In this document: piece after piece, positions 33,491 through 46,659 of the stretch
Position numbering within the stretch: the stretch's first letter is position 1
Layout: each line of letters starts with the position of its first letter
NCBI GenBank assembly: GCA_008973525.1
Contig: WACJ01000073.1
Location: forward strand, 868,001 to 932,000
From: Stenopsyche tienmushanensis
Taxonomy: Eukaryota; Arthropoda; Insecta; Trichoptera; Stenopsychidae
Reading direction: 5' to 3'
Length of the DNA: 64,000 bases
The notes under the pieces: generated by a model
Databases searched by the model: none
What the model saw: only the letters and a program-made list of their open reading frames with translations
What the model was told of the DNA's origin: nothing
Made by a program: the position numbers and the translations under genes

Positions 33491-34296
33491 GAGCAAAAAA
33501 AGACTACTTTCCACCAGCATACTACCGTCGGTACTGTGAGAACGACAGTGCTATCTCTTCCTCATTGCCTTGCATGCAGCTTTTTATATGCACATGCGTA
33601 TAACAATCAAACACTACGCCACTGGAACTGTGAAATGCACAGTTCCACACAAAGATTTTTGTATCTTTCATATAAACGGGAGGATAGCTACTGATATTGA
33701 GCTTAAGTATTGTATATTGTACAAGTACAAATATGATTTTCGGTTTCAGTTGTATTTCGAAAGCGTTTATCCTTTAGAGAATGTGGCGAAGATCATCAAA
33801 GATGATAATCCATCGGAGCCAGGTCTGGTGAATATAGAGAATATGGAAGTTCTTCCCATTTTAATTCCTTGATTTTTTCAGACGTCTTTTTCGCTTTATA
33901 GGGTCGAGAAATGTCGTGTTGCAGAGTTACTAAATTGTTCCTGATTAATTCTTGATTTTGACTTCCAATTTATTGTTCACCCTTTCCAATTGATGACAAT
34001 ACACGTCTACAGTTATTTTTTCGCTATATAAATTCTTAATAAATAATTCCTTGAATATCCCACCAAACGCACAAAAGAATCTTGGGGATTGTCAATCCAG
34101 GCTTTGGAGTTAGAAATAGTTTTTGGCTGTCGTTGGATGTGTTTGGATGTCTTCATCGTGTCTGGCCACAAATTGTATTCAAATAGACGTCTATTAAAAT
34201 CAGCAAGGATTTATCGATACATCTAACATTAAATGTCATCGATAATATCATCTGAAAATAAGGGATGCTGCAGTTCTATAGTTCTTATTAGTAAGT
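33491..34296 (+). repeat. copy B of the 7.35/33.5 kb repeat, split by a mariner
   Basis: 33491-33738 and 34233-34296 match 7349-7675 in order and orientation; the roughly 490 bp between them is a mariner fragment absent from the other copy. The internal hairpin GGAACTGTG(5)CACAGTTCC is at 33624-33646, one base pair longer than in copy A. Confidence 0.62.
33739..34232 (-). pseudogene. mariner transposase remnant inside repeat copy B
   Basis: Minus strand, N to C: LTPKPGLTIPKILLCVWWDI then QGIIY, ITVDVYCHQLERVNNKLEV, LVTLQHDISRPYKAKKTSEK (second catalytic Asp region, shifted), IKELKWEELPYSLYSPDLAP then MDYHL (third Asp kept), SLKDKRFRNTTE. Truncated at both ends: the N-terminal half and the C-terminus are missing. 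A smaller related piece is at 58.6 kb. Confidence 0.72.
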
Positions 34297-35740
34297 CGCC
34301 ACTGTTATAATTTAAACCTAAATTATAAGGGCCTTGCTATCAAATTCGTATGAGATGATCTGGCGGGTCTTGTAATAATCGTTTGCGATGCTAATTATTT
34401 TCAAACACGTTTAAGCTTAATAAACTAGTCGAAATGATGAAAATATGCACTGCAAGACTGCATAATATGTCAATGTCAGTTTACATGATGGTCAACTTGA
34501 TTATTCAACCGTAATTATCGGACGAACGTCGGAAAAATGGTATTCATCTTCAGGGATGCGTCCGCGCGAGGACGAACGTTTCCATCAGAGACGGACAGTA
34601 ATGATGATAAATATGGCTGCATCCATGCAAAAATACAACCACTGCAATGCAGAATATCTAATACGATGTCCTGCAATTTTTTTCAACACATAGACACATG
34701 ATATGCCTACATATTTACCCAGACGCGTTTACAGTTCAACTCGGACCGTTTACTCGCATGATTGCCATCATTATAAACGATGATGGTTCAATTATGGCGT
34801 CTGGCGCATTGATACCAGAGACATTGAATTATCGATAGGCATGGACCCCGGCCCACGAGTCGATAGTCCCTGATCGTGAGAGTGATATTGCTAGAGTTCA
34901 GGGGTATTCGGTGGGTCGAAGAGCCATATATGGATCACCCACGCCATCGCCAAAATGGCCTTCCACACCCACGAAGACCACTGTCGCTGTCGTTATACAA
35001 CGCATTCTACTCCATTTTCTTCGCCGGATCGAATAATTCCTGGTTCGATTTGTTTTCAATAAATAATCCTCTAGTACTGGTCCGCACATACCGGAGCCCT
35101 ATCCGTGTCCAATCGCAAGATTTATGGCCCGTACATATTTTATTTAGCCAACAATAATAATTCTTCTAGGTTTTCATATTTATTGTTGGACTTATGCAAT
35201 CTTTCATTGTTGGAAATGCTTCAGCATTCTTTACGGTGCGCAGGCGATGTGCAAGTATGCGTCTCCATGCGATGCAGCGTCGATGTTAAGACGTTGTCGA
35301 GTAATTTAACAAATTGACATAAATTCCCTAAAGCGTATTCCCAATGTACCATTTCTATTACTTAAATTAAAATGTGCCCTAGGGATGTAATAGTACATTT
35401 GTGTTGAAGTAATTATGGTCAATAATTTAGCAATTATTCAAGTTAACACGTGACTAATCTTGATTGTGGCTATGTTGTATGCCTATTTACTATACTGTTA
35501 ATCTTCGATTTACGATCACTTCGTACTTAAGATCACATAAAATTTATGTAAATGATAACATTAGCTGAATCAAACATATTTTATGTCTCAATGTGAAATT
35601 CTTCGTATGCGTTCTATAAGCTTAAATTTTGAATCTTGAAAACTTAATCTTTGATTACAAATAAGTATTAATTATGCTATCAAACTTAATAATAGATATT
35701 TAGAAAAATCGATATATAGTTAAAATAAGGACATAAAATA
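34297..35740. other. intergenic DNA, GC-richer island about 34490-35300
   Basis: No domain-bearing ORF and no repeat match in the window. A plus-strand frame at 34876-35157 (93 codons) shows nothing recognisable. Possibly regulatory DNA. Confidence 0.3.
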
Positions 35741-35750
35741 TTTATGGTTT

Positions 35751-35825
35751 TCGTTCCGGTTCAGTTCCAAGCATTTATATCGGTTCTCGTTTTCGTTCCC
35801 GGGAGAAATAATACTTTTTCGGGTA
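35751..35825 (+). repeat. GGTTC-rich dispersed repeat, copy 1
   Basis: TTCGTTCCGGTTCAGTTCCA and TATATCGGTTCTCGTTTTCG recur, modified, at 57003-57065. A GGTTC-rich inverse-looking stretch at 37146-37190 lies on the other side of the mariner at 36.4 kb, so these may be the two ends of one old element. Tentative. Confidence 0.4.
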
Positions 35826-36399
35826 TTCAATTAAGCTCCAACTGATTCATTTTTGAGTTTTCTAAATGTTTTTATTTATTATAAAAAGTTATGAATTTAC
35901 AAGGTATTTATATACATTTCCTTTTAAAAAATGTTTAAAATCGTAGACGATAAATACAATATAAGTAATTGATTGAAGATTTAATAATATAATTTATTAA
36001 TAAACAGGATAATAACTTGATGCTTATTGGCTGGAAGTTTGGGAGCTTTTAGTACATAATATTAGGGAATAAAATGAAATCTGGGAGTCCCAGTCTGGAT
36101 ACATGGCGTAGCATGGGCGAAATATCATCACCATGCAATGACGCTCTTTATCTGTGTAGATTTAATTCGCCAAATTAACAGTAACAATATTATCCATCGG
36201 ATTTCACTGCTGTAGCTTCATATGGGTAAGAAATCACGTGCCTTGGGGATGATGTGCAGCCAAGGTACAGTTTGAAGGGGTGCAGATAAGAAAAGGGTGC
36301 TTAGCGTCGGTCACCAGGTAATAAACGAGTACCTCCGGTACCTCCAGTACCGGAAAGAAGTTTGAAGGGCCGAGGATCTGCCGGAACATATATTACATA

Positions 36400-36995
36400 A
36401 AGCGGAAAGAAATGTCATTTTTTTGGTTGTGTCCTTTGCTATCAGTTTGCCAAAAACATAGACAGGAAATTTGGGTACCGCACGAGTTGTCATCAACGCC
36501 CTTGGAACAATGGATAACCATTTGTTCATTGCTATTGTCCAAGTATGAAACCGATCCATTTTTAATAAGAATCGTTACTAGGGATAATAAGTGTGTCCTC
36601 TACAACAGCCCGATAAGGAAAAACAGTGGCTTTTTTCAAATAAAGTACCTGTTTTTACCCCTCGACCGTCATAATCTTTAAAAAAGGTCCTCCTTTGTGA
36701 GGATAGGGAGCTGGATTTAGAAGTGCTGCAACATCCACCATATTATCCTGATATTGCACCTTCAGACTATCATCTTTTCAAGTCATTAGAACATTTGCTT
36801 CGCGATAAAAAATTCACTTCTGTGGTACAAGTGAAAAATCATTTGGATTCTTACTTTAGTGGAAAACTGGCCGGATTTTACAAAAGAGGCATTGAAAAGA
36901 TACTTAATTTATGGAAAGAAATTATTTAATTGAATAATATTGTACAGACTTTATTCAAATTATTAAAATAAAAAAAATGACATTTCTTTCCGCTT
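36400..36995 (+). mobile_element. mariner element with perfect termini, internally deleted
   Basis: Perfect inverted termini starting AAGCGGAAAGAAATGTCATT (36400-36424 with 36971-36995), flanked by TA on both sides (36398-36399, 36996-36997). Total 596 bp against about 1.3 kb for a full mariner. Inside, plus strand: EIWVPHELSSTPLEQW, LLSKYETDPFLIRIVTRDNK (first catalytic region, VTGDEKW altered), HPPYYPDIAPSDYHLFKSLE (third Asp kept) and VKNHLDSYF, FYKRGIEKIL. The N-terminal DNA-binding half and the DNARPH block are absent. It could be mobilised in trans if its termini are recognised. Confidence 0.88.
36723..36929 (+). pseudogene. mariner transposase C-terminal part
   Basis: 68 codons, uninterrupted to a natural stop, carrying the D of the third catalytic position within PDIAPSDYHLF. 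An upstream frame (36412-36681) carries the WVPHEL and first catalytic region. The two are in separate frames with a deletion between, so no working enzyme. Confidence 0.82.
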
Positions 36996-37199
36996 TAACT
37001 AATATATAGAAAGAAAACCTAAATAAAGATTAAAGATTACAAGGTAGAATTTGAGTTGATAACATTATTATCTGAAGTATTGATTTAACAGGACAACTTA
37101 CTGGATGAACATATAATAAAGATGATAGCATTTTTAAACGAATGTAAGAACCGATGAAACCGATATTTTCGAATCGGTTCAGTTATATTTTTAAAGTTA

Positions 37200-40100
37200 A
37201 AAGTTATACTTTTCTAAAAAGAACAATCAATGTTCTAGTTTTGTTAATGCCATAGAAAGTATAGACTTATTTGAGTTCAAATATCAACGAATCGCCGAAG
37301 AAATGGATCCTTAAAGTAAAAACAAGTTATTAGCATCAATTGGGCTTCATCGATCAAATCGAACCAGTCTAGTCAAACTTCTCCTTAAATTTAACCCAAA
37401 ATGCAAACATGTTAATTTTTTTGCTTTTATATATTTCCCAAATACATTTCAATCCTAATTTAGATAGTCTAAAATCGATAAATAAAAATTAGCATAGATT
37501 ATGATAATAATTTGGCATAATCTAAGAATTTATTAAGTTCAAACATTTGTTCTTTGTATTTAAAGATTTACGGAATGCAACGATTGCTATAAAATACTTG
37601 GATGTCTATTGATAAATTATCTAGCAAAACCAGAGCTTTATGTTTGAATATCAAAAGATGTCTTAAGAAATCTGTTTAAATCTGGATCTGAGGGATTTTG
37701 GCAAAATGGACTAATCAATTTTTCCAATAAAAGTAAAATTGCACATTTTTTTCCGGTATTTGATTAATATTCAGATTAAAATATGCAATCATCTGAACAA
37801 AATTCTATTAAATTTAAAAAAAAATTTTACTCAATAACTTAATTTTCTCAAAAGATTCATAATCTTCCATGGTGTTTTGAATTAATTCACGGTTAAGCAT
37901 ATTGATATCACCTTATAAATAAATGATTTCTGTTAGATGATGTCTATGATTTTCATATTTATATACACCATAATCATTATAGTATAAATCATGTCCGGTA
38001 TTAATTAATGCATCATTCAATCAATTGAATTGCATCATATTTAATTTGTTTGCTGGATTCTTAATCATCATTCATTAAAGAATACTTCATTTTAATATGA
38101 ACATCGATAGGTGTCACTGGTAGTATTAAAATCATCATAAAATACACATTTCATTTTTAAAATTTCATTAAAATCTGATATAAATAATTATTAATAATAA
38201 TATTTTTAAACAGATTATGGCATGATGACCTTTTCAAATGCGATGTAATGACTTCATGATGTTGTTTTTCATTCCTTTAATTGAAAATTACATACAAATG
38301 CAATAAACGTCTGTCATAATATTTGACACGGCTTATGACGTTTAGGTGGTTTATTATTCAAGTACATCAAATTAAAATTTCATCTCGGAATATACTTGTG
38401 GGGTTCTTTGGAACTGATCTAAGAATAGCTCGAAGACTGTTTATATTTCACGGAACGTTTCTAAGATTGATCACTTATGTCTAGACCCCTTTTTTCCATC
38501 GTTATGTTGGCGGACCCCAGGGGTATCCGGAGGAAGACCGGACGTCATACTCCTGACCTGGTCTAGATGATGCAGTTGTCCTTGAATGTCATCGTCCTGA
38601 AAGACGTGCCACGACTATTGTTTCTCACCGGACAAAGATCCACAGTCGATAACTTTAGCTCGTCATCTTCAATATTTACGACCATCTGTATGCAAATTTC
38701 GTACAAAACTATATCTTTTATTAATTGCTATAATCAATTTAATGAGTTGTAGGGATTGTAGCTTAGATCAGGATATATTTATACTTGTACTTCAAGGATA
38801 TGATACGTATGTAACGTGTTACTCCCAATAATTATAATATTCTTATAATCCAATGAGATGATTGTCTCATTTGGTAGTCGAGTGGGTTGAATCAACCCAC
38901 TCAGACCAGTATGTTTATCGAGTTAAACTGACAAGGCTTTGTGCACAAAAAAATGTAACAATATTGCGTATATAAGTGTATTGAAATCCAGTTCGTTGAA
39001 GGATCGACTGACTAATGCTACTGTTGTAAAAAGAAATTGCTGCCATCAGCACAAGAAGACTTGCGAGGTGTAATTCGAATGAAATTTCACGTTGAAAGCT
39101 CATTTTATTCACGTTAAATATAAATTCAGGTATAAATCTTTGATACAATACAGAATTTAAACGCAATGTGTGATGATATTATGAGCCGGTTGATAACAGA
39201 ATTTAAATCCGCAGGCAGTCATGGGATTAATTGGCTCTCAGAAGGTTCTAACTTCAGCTTGAAAATTTAAATACCATAATTGATTTATTAATGTCCATGG
39301 CGAAACATCAGGCTATCTTGCGATCTTCTGGACTTTTCAACACATGATTGTAATTTGCTTCTTTGGATGTATGCAAATTGAGCGTGGATCGGTGCATAAA
39401 AACGCCATAAATAATATTCTTCTGCAATAACAAAATCCGTTCGCATTCGGTATTAATTATGCCGTTTTATTTCGGGCTTATCCGGCAACATCCCGACTTC
39501 GCAGTTATCACGATTTCGCATTTGCAGCGGATACTCGCCTTGATTTAATGCCCTGATCCTTATTTGCATTCAATGGGCTTTTAGTGAGCATTCTTGTTTT
39601 ACTTCATTCAATATATTATATCATTTGCTATCGTGTCAAGGTCTCTTTGTGCGCACAGATGACTCGAATTGGAGGCAATTTCACCATTTGAATTGACAAT
39701 GGTTTAAACAATGGTCGACTTAAAGGTCTTCTATTGAACGCGTAGGCGGAAAACTTGTGTTGATTATTTTTCGAGCTTCAGCTCATTCACTATGTTCTTT
39801 ATATTCAATTTATCGATATGAAGAATCATAATACTGGATATTTTTGCAGAACATTGTAGAAAAAAATATCTTGATATTTTGAGCTTTTATCAATTTATGA
39901 TGGCATAGTTTCATGTCATGAATTTATGATAAACATCAATCATAAATCGAAATTGCCGTAAAATTTACACCAAGGTTTTTTTTAAACAAAATTCGTATAA
40001 AAACAGGATGCGGCAAGAAAACACCTTTATTTTAAAAACGAATAACATCAACTTAATTAAATTTTCTACGTTACAGAAAGATATTAAAAGACAATCTATT

Positions 40101-41004
40101 GCACAATCTTTACTAAACTTACATAATAAAAAATATTAGGTTTTGTTCTTTCAAATTATGGTAACCGCATCCTATTCGAAAAAAAATTCGCTTCAGAGTG
40201 TGCTTTTAAAATAAGGAAGTTTCCCTGCTGCATTGAAAATAGCTTTATTTTTTAGAGCAGGGATACTCAATCTTATGAGTCCAAGAATAGATAGTCCTGT
40301 AGGTATTTGAAGAATTATTTAAATGAACGATTTGTTACTTTAATTGGATTTCAATGATTTTTCCTGAATATAATCGATGAGATACTAATTACTTACTTAA
40401 ATTTATATAAATTATTGACAAAATAATGCTAAAATTATATAAGCAGCACTCGTTGTACACTGTCGTTATGTTCTAATAAAAGAATGTCTATTAAATTAAT
40501 CAAATTTCTAATTATCATCTTGAGTTTTATGGTTATTTCCTACTAAATAGCTAATATATTAGTATGGCTGAAAGATCTTAAATTTTTTTTATGGAGATAA
40601 GCACTTCTGGTGTATTATTTGAATTTTGTGATATTTTTCAGTGAAAGGATAGACATGCCATGGATTTAATTTATGTAAGTTTAAGGTGACATATTTAATA
40701 AAATCATAGTTTCCATCTGTGCTATCCTTCTTTAAATATTTGATTGTTCTAAGGGCAATTTAATTAATATTTTTCCATCAGTAATTTTTGAATACCGACC
40801 TTCATATTGTTAAAATTTTTGGCATCTTAGACACATCAAGTTCTACTATTGTAACTATTCTATTTTTCACTGTTTTTATAAACATACATTACATAGGAAG
40901 AGTTTGGATAATAATCTAGATAGAGAATGTAATGACACAAACATACCTTAATATTTATTAAACCCAAATCAATCATCTTAAAAACAACGATATTTCAACT
41001 TTAG
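37200..41004. other. AT-rich intergenic stretch with a double palindrome
   Basis: No gene or transposon recognised over 3.8 kb. Two adjacent stems at 38852-38902 stand out. GC-richer patches at 38450-38660 and 39330-39760 have no identified function. Confidence 0.4.
38852..38902. repeat. two adjacent perfect stem-loops
   Basis: First: AATGAGA (38852-38858) with TCTCATT (38865-38871), loop of 6. Second: GAGTGGGTTGA (38880-38890), one central A, TCAACCCACTC (38892-38902), an 11-bp perfect palindrome. Both are seen directly; function unknown. Confidence 0.6.
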
Positions 41005-41825
41005 TAATAGACTTTCGGTATATAGAGGTGATCAAATCTCTATATAACTCTGAAACAATGATGATACAGCTCCATGACAACACCAATAGTATTAATATTA
41101 AGAAAGGTATCAGGCAGGGCGATATTATATCTTCTAAACTTTTCATAAACGCTTTGGAAGATGTATGTAAACTGATATCATGGAAAAAGTGTGGAATAAA
41201 TATAAACGGAAAGTACATCTCCCACTTCCATTTTGCAGATGATATAGTCAAGCGTCAAGAAAAATTGGTCTAAAAATCAACATGGATAAACCAAAGTTAT
41301 GATAAATAGTCACAATTGTCAGACCTTTGGGACAATATGTATATCAATTAAGGTTGTAAATGAATACATATACATGGGATAAGCAATACAACTGGGAAGC
41401 CAGAATTTCATACGTATACAATTGGGATGGGTACCATCTGGGAAACTCAAGTATATTTTTAAAGCGAAAATTCCGCAGTGCTTAAAAACTAAGGTATTTG
41501 GAACGTGGAACTTAACAGCAGGCCGTTCGCACAAAATAAAGGTTACCCAATGTGCCATGGAAAGATACTCGGAGTGTCTTCAAAATATATGAAGATGAAT
41601 TGGAGTACTGGATGCTACTGAAAGAATTGGCAGACTTAAGTGGCAATGCCGAAGAGACGACGGTCGACGGGGAAGAAATATGTTAAAGTGTCGACCGACT
41701 CCCTGCAAGACTGACTGGATTAATGACATCAGAAGACTAACAGGAGGAAGCTGGATGCGGAAAACGGAAGATCAAGAAGGATGGAAACTATGAAACAGAC
41801 TGATAATTTAATGAATGAATCTGCC
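41005..41825 (+). pseudogene. RTE-type LINE fragment, 3' part of reverse transcriptase
   Basis: Plus strand: IKSLYNSETMMIQLHDNTN, INIKKGIRQGDIISSKLFIN, ALEDVCKLISWKKCGININ then GKYISHFHFADDIV: the RQGD..SP.LF and FADDI motifs of the reverse transcriptase palm, as in RTE elements (LEDVF..L.W...GI.ING). The catalytic ADD is preserved. After frameshifts, the tail reads like the usual WAGHV..R region, ending TDWINDIRRLTGGSWMRKTE and QEGWK. The 3' end carries TGAATGAAT short repeats, also typical. The endonuclease half is absent and frames are broken. Confidence 0.82.
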
Positions 41826-44800
41826 AAAATAAACGATGTTTTGGAATTGACTGATAACTTAGAACATTTCTCGATTCTTTAATGGAAATAAGCTTACAAT
41901 TAAGGGTGGAACTACAAGAGTGTTTAGTTATTTTATCATGAAATTTATAAATATGTACACACGAAAAATAGACAATGCTAAATAAAGAGTTTTTAAATGT
42001 TAAAGTATATCAAAATGTCGAAGAATTTAGCAATGATGAAAACCTAAAAGCAGTTTTAAAAAAAGTTCAATAAGATGAATTATAAGTAATATTGATGATG
42101 AATGATCGATTTCATTTAATAATTTTTTTATGTATAAAATAAAGAAGTATATAATATTCAGGAGATTTCCGGAGAAGTTGTGAAAAAATTACCCCAAATG
42201 AAGAAGAAAAGAGCTCAAAATGAAAAAAAATCCTACGAACTTATTGAGTGATCAGTTATGATTAATCTTCTTTATTTTTTGGAATCCATATAAAAATATT
42301 GTAGGAACTCCAAATCTCGTATAATATGGGTTTCCACTACGTGATATTCATATGGAATCATAAAATTTAGTGCATGTATAGTATTTTTCGATCGAGGTTT
42401 CAATTCAGGCGCGTTGATATCTTTTAAATACCGAACGTTCGCTCGTTGATATCACCGCTTCCAGTGTTCGCATACAAAGAACAAGTTAAAAAATATGATC
42501 CCAATTTATTTTTGGTAATTAATTGCCGCTTCGAATGCAGACAGTAGAACGATCGTAAATTTCATCCGCTAAAAAAGTGACATTGGACTTGGCAAATAAT
42601 ACGCCGCGCAAAAAAGGATCTCGCTCCATTCTTTATAGATTCACGGAGGAAGTTCCAAGCGTTGATGCATTATACTTTAAAAGCGCTTTTTTGTTATTCA
42701 ATTAGTATAAATCTTCCACAAAGGATGTTTTTACGCTGCGATATTCAAATTTAATTGCTGTCAGAAAACCGGAAAATTATATACAACAATAACGCAAAAA
42801 ATATGTTAGAACTGTGCGGCTTTCGCGAGGTGTGGGTTTTGCTACGTGTATTTTTCCGCTGAAATGACATCATCATCGTCTGAAAATGATTGCTTTTATC
42901 CTGTACTATTTAGATAATGGATGTTGGCGTACGTGGCCAGCAAATGTGTGAAATTATCAACAATTTTCACGGCGGATTTTGCTTAATAAAAAATGATTTC
43001 GTGCATAATTTGTGCTTCATATGCGGCCTTCGATTTTGGCTGTATTCAAATTTTTGAAAAAAAATTGCGAATCACAAACGTGATGTACGCATTTTATCAA
43101 TTGCGACCTCTGATCGTGAAAGATTATGTGTTACATATGCAATTTATACAGCCTCATTCGTGCATGTATATTTAAGCGCGGTTGAAGAAATATGTAAATA
43201 GGACGTCCTTGATTGTAATCGCTGACTCCGACTATTTAAAGATGGTTCTGATATTATATATGAATAATTTTGATAAAACTTCCTTAATGGTCCTTGTTTT
43301 CCATAAAATAGTCCATGCAGAATATCGCCGATTGCAATAAAAAAACATAAATTTTTGCACGTTCATAGAGCTAAATGAAAATGAACATTACATACACTAT
43401 AATTGATATTTTTAATTGCAAAGCATTTAAATTTTTTTGAAGAAATGCATTCAATTTAAATTCAATTTCAATGCATTCACGGTCACATTGATTAGTTTCG
43501 CATTAATCTTTTAATGAAAAGATTGTTACAATCAAGAAGGCCATCGTAGCGATTTTATTAAAGAACTTATGAATCGATTTTATGTGATTCTTATTAGCAA
43601 ATGAGTGTTGAAGAGACCTTTGCTCTGAAGATGAACAACTTGAGGCTTTTATACGATGAAGATGAATACGAAAATAAATATGACTGAATAGATAAGTTTC
43701 ATCATCATGTATCAGACTTTGACGATATTCTATCTTTACATGGGTGTTGGAATTGCAAAATAAATGATCTAATCGTAGAACATATCAAGAATATTTTCCC
43801 CGAGTTTAAAATCAATCGGAGTAAAAGAGCCTTTGGAAATTCAGGTTATTTGGTTCGACCGATATTTTTCTCAAAACTTGATTATTCAAAATTGAATTCA
43901 CCCATATTATTGAAATTTTGCATACTTTTTTTAAATAGGATTGATGATGATTGAACTGAGGTTTTTTTTATTTCCTTTCATTACAGTATATTATACAAGG
44001 CAATACATTGTGTAGAATTTATCGAAAATTGTACTGTTTTGCATACAATCCAAAATGACCATGTCCATGAAAGTCCATGAAAGCAAGTAAAAAGCAGGTT
44101 AGCGTAAGAAGTATCGTAAATTATTTTATAAAGTAAAAGGATTAAAATTTCTTTATGAAATATGAAAAAAAAACGTGATATTCAGCACAAATTCTATGCA
44201 AAAAATATGTAGATCTGGCCAAATTTATTTTATTGGATCTAGCTACATAAATATCCTTTTTTGTGCTAAAATAAATTTGTACACGAATGACTATAGAATA
44301 TAGATTTAAGTATGAGTTTACCATCAAATGAAGAACGCTGATATACTGTCTTTCGACAAATAATTTTGTTGACAGAACAACTCAAATATTTAAATAGAAT
44401 ATTAACTAGTACATGCCAATTTTTTGCTGAATAAATAGAAAATTCTGCAAATAAAGAGAGTATTGTTTTAAAAATTTGATATCGTTAAAAAGAGATGAAT
44501 GTTTATAGCTATAGCATAAATCAAATCAAAATTATCTTAACACATTGTTATTTTTTTTTAAACTTTGTCTTCAAATTTCGCCAATGCATGATTGATTAAA
44601 GTTTCATTTATAAATATGGATGGTTTCGTTTCGAACTCACTCATAGATTTATTTTTATCAAAAAATCCAATTCAATAGCCTTATTGTTATATTCTTATTC
44701 TTAACCATATATGGAAATCAAAGTGTAACCACCACAAACAAATCTTCAATCCCAAAGAAGATCGCCTATGTCCGATAAAGGATAAAGCACCTTAAGAAGA

Positions 44801-46602
44801 AGAAATGTCGTTTTCAATACATTTTACAATGTCTTCGATGCTTGCATTTAACGCTTAGAATAGCTTTATAATCTAAATCGAAGTGTCGACTTAATCATTG
44901 ATCGCATTAAATTGTGAAGGAAATTTAATTTATAAAATTGATAGAAGTAATACCTGCTTACTTAAGCACAGTCTATTTGCTAATGCCATGTATTTCCTCA
45001 AATGCATTTGGTTCATCACCAATTTCTTAAGCATATCATATATGTCTGTCCACGCCATAATGACAGTTATTAGATGTTCCATTTCTAAGACTGATTGATA
45101 GGGGCAATGAGTCGTTTAAACAAACAAGAACAATCAACGCGATCGTCGCTGCAATTACTTGCACGATGGTTGCCTTTACACCGATGGCCAAAGCCAGATA
45201 ATGAGACGTGATGATCTGTCGAGATGTAATCGCTGATTATAGACCGCACTCTTTGTGTCCAGATTTTTTAATACGAGATGATCATCACGCCAGCCTCCAT
45301 CGTTTATGAGTGATGGGAAAATGGCGGCATCGACTCACAAGAGACGAGTCGTTTGATCTTCGTCGCGTAATCCTAAAGATTTATAATTGCAGAAGGCGAG
45401 TGTAGAGCCTTTGAATGCTCACTTTATGATGATGAGTAAGATATTCGTGCTGGCTAAAATGCGTAAATAAAATAACCATTATTTTTCTTCGTTGATGTTA
45501 TAAATCAGGGGGAAAATAAATCCTTTGCCATAAATGTTTAATTCTTTGGTTTGATGCTAATGCGAAACTATCAGTGCCATTCTTACTTCAATGGCCGTAA
45601 AAGTTTTATTTATATGCGTTATATCCACGACTTTTTAAATTATTTCTGGCTATTACTGTGACGAGATGATATTTGTTCTTATTAAGCATATTTACAGAAC
45701 GTTGTTCATACTTTGTTTCTGCAGTTATGTGTGTTTACCTAATTTTTCTAGTTATTGCAACTATGAAATATTACCAATTTATAGTGTATCTATGAGATAT
45801 TATTTGATATTCTTAGCTATTTACGAAATGGTATGTAATTTTACTGCTTTTTATTTTTCACATTTGCAATATGAGACATCTATCGATCTAGATCACTAAC
45901 CCAGTTAATCTATTAACCGTACATAGTTGATAGTATCCAATAGTATATAATGTATTGAACTTTTCCACTGCAAACCCAGAAAATCTCACTTCGAAACGAT
46001 TACAATAACATGCCTTCTAAATCGTTTTGAAATGGCTAAACTGGGATGGTCAATCTGAAAGAAGAAAGTACCCAGTCTCGATTTTGCTTGGATAAATTGC
46101 ACTTGGATGAGAAGATACCATCATATGGTATAGGAGATAATTCAAGATGTATTTGAGCTATAGAAGAAAGGAGGGATTGGACTCTTTATATTCCAAAATG
46201 TCATTTCCAATAAAATTCACAACACAATCTCAAGTAGTTTTTTGCCATCTTCCGAGGAAAACTGCTTAGTATTTTCAAAACTCACACTTTTTTTCATCCA
46301 GATGACCCACTAGATGAGTGTTCTAAATGAAACGCAAAGGTTATGCTACCTTCAATTTTGGGTGGACAAGGGGGTGAATGTATGGTAAAAACGAGGTGAA
46401 TGTAACCCTTTTCTTAAAAAAACATGAGCCTAAAAGGAATCTCGAAATATTGGAAAAAGGTTCATTTGAATTTTTAAATTACCTCAAATGATTACTAGAC
46501 GTGATCGGAAATCCGTTTTTTAACCGTTAAAATCCGTTTAGCCGTTAAAAATATACAAACATGACTTGCGTCAATCTTAAAGGCTCTAATATATGCCATA
46601 TA
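41826..46602. other. AT-rich intergenic stretch
   Basis: No gene recognised over 4.8 kb. A solo TCCTACGAACTTATTGAGTG (42231-42250) is shared with the foldback at 46.6 kb. GC-richer patches at 42340-42960 and 45100-45440 have no ORF or repeat match; short ORFs (42993-43175, 45666-45899) lack recognisable features. Confidence 0.4.
42231..42252 (+). repeat. solo terminal-repeat-like sequence
   Basis: The 22 bases starting TCCTACGAACTTATTGAGTG are identical to 46641-46662, the right arm of the foldback there. It may be one terminus of a lost DNA transposon; no partner arm is seen nearby. Confidence 0.45.
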
Positions 46603-46659
46603 ACTCAATAAGTTCGTAGAATTTTTTTGAAAGAAATTGATCCTACGAACTTATTGAGT
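46603..46659. repeat. small foldback (17-bp arms)
   Basis: ACTCAATAAGTTCGTAG (46603-46619) and its exact reverse complement (46643-46659) separated by 23 bases. The arms match the solo sequence at 42.2 kb, suggesting the ends of a DNA transposon from which nearly all the interior has been lost. Confidence 0.6.

Noticed and set aside
36311..36559. 82-codon minus-strand ORF
   Set aside because: Shadow of the mariner transposase on the plus strand.
43600..43900. possible transposase scrap after a 20-codon open start
   Set aside because: Frames are short and match no family motif; not distinguishable from chance.
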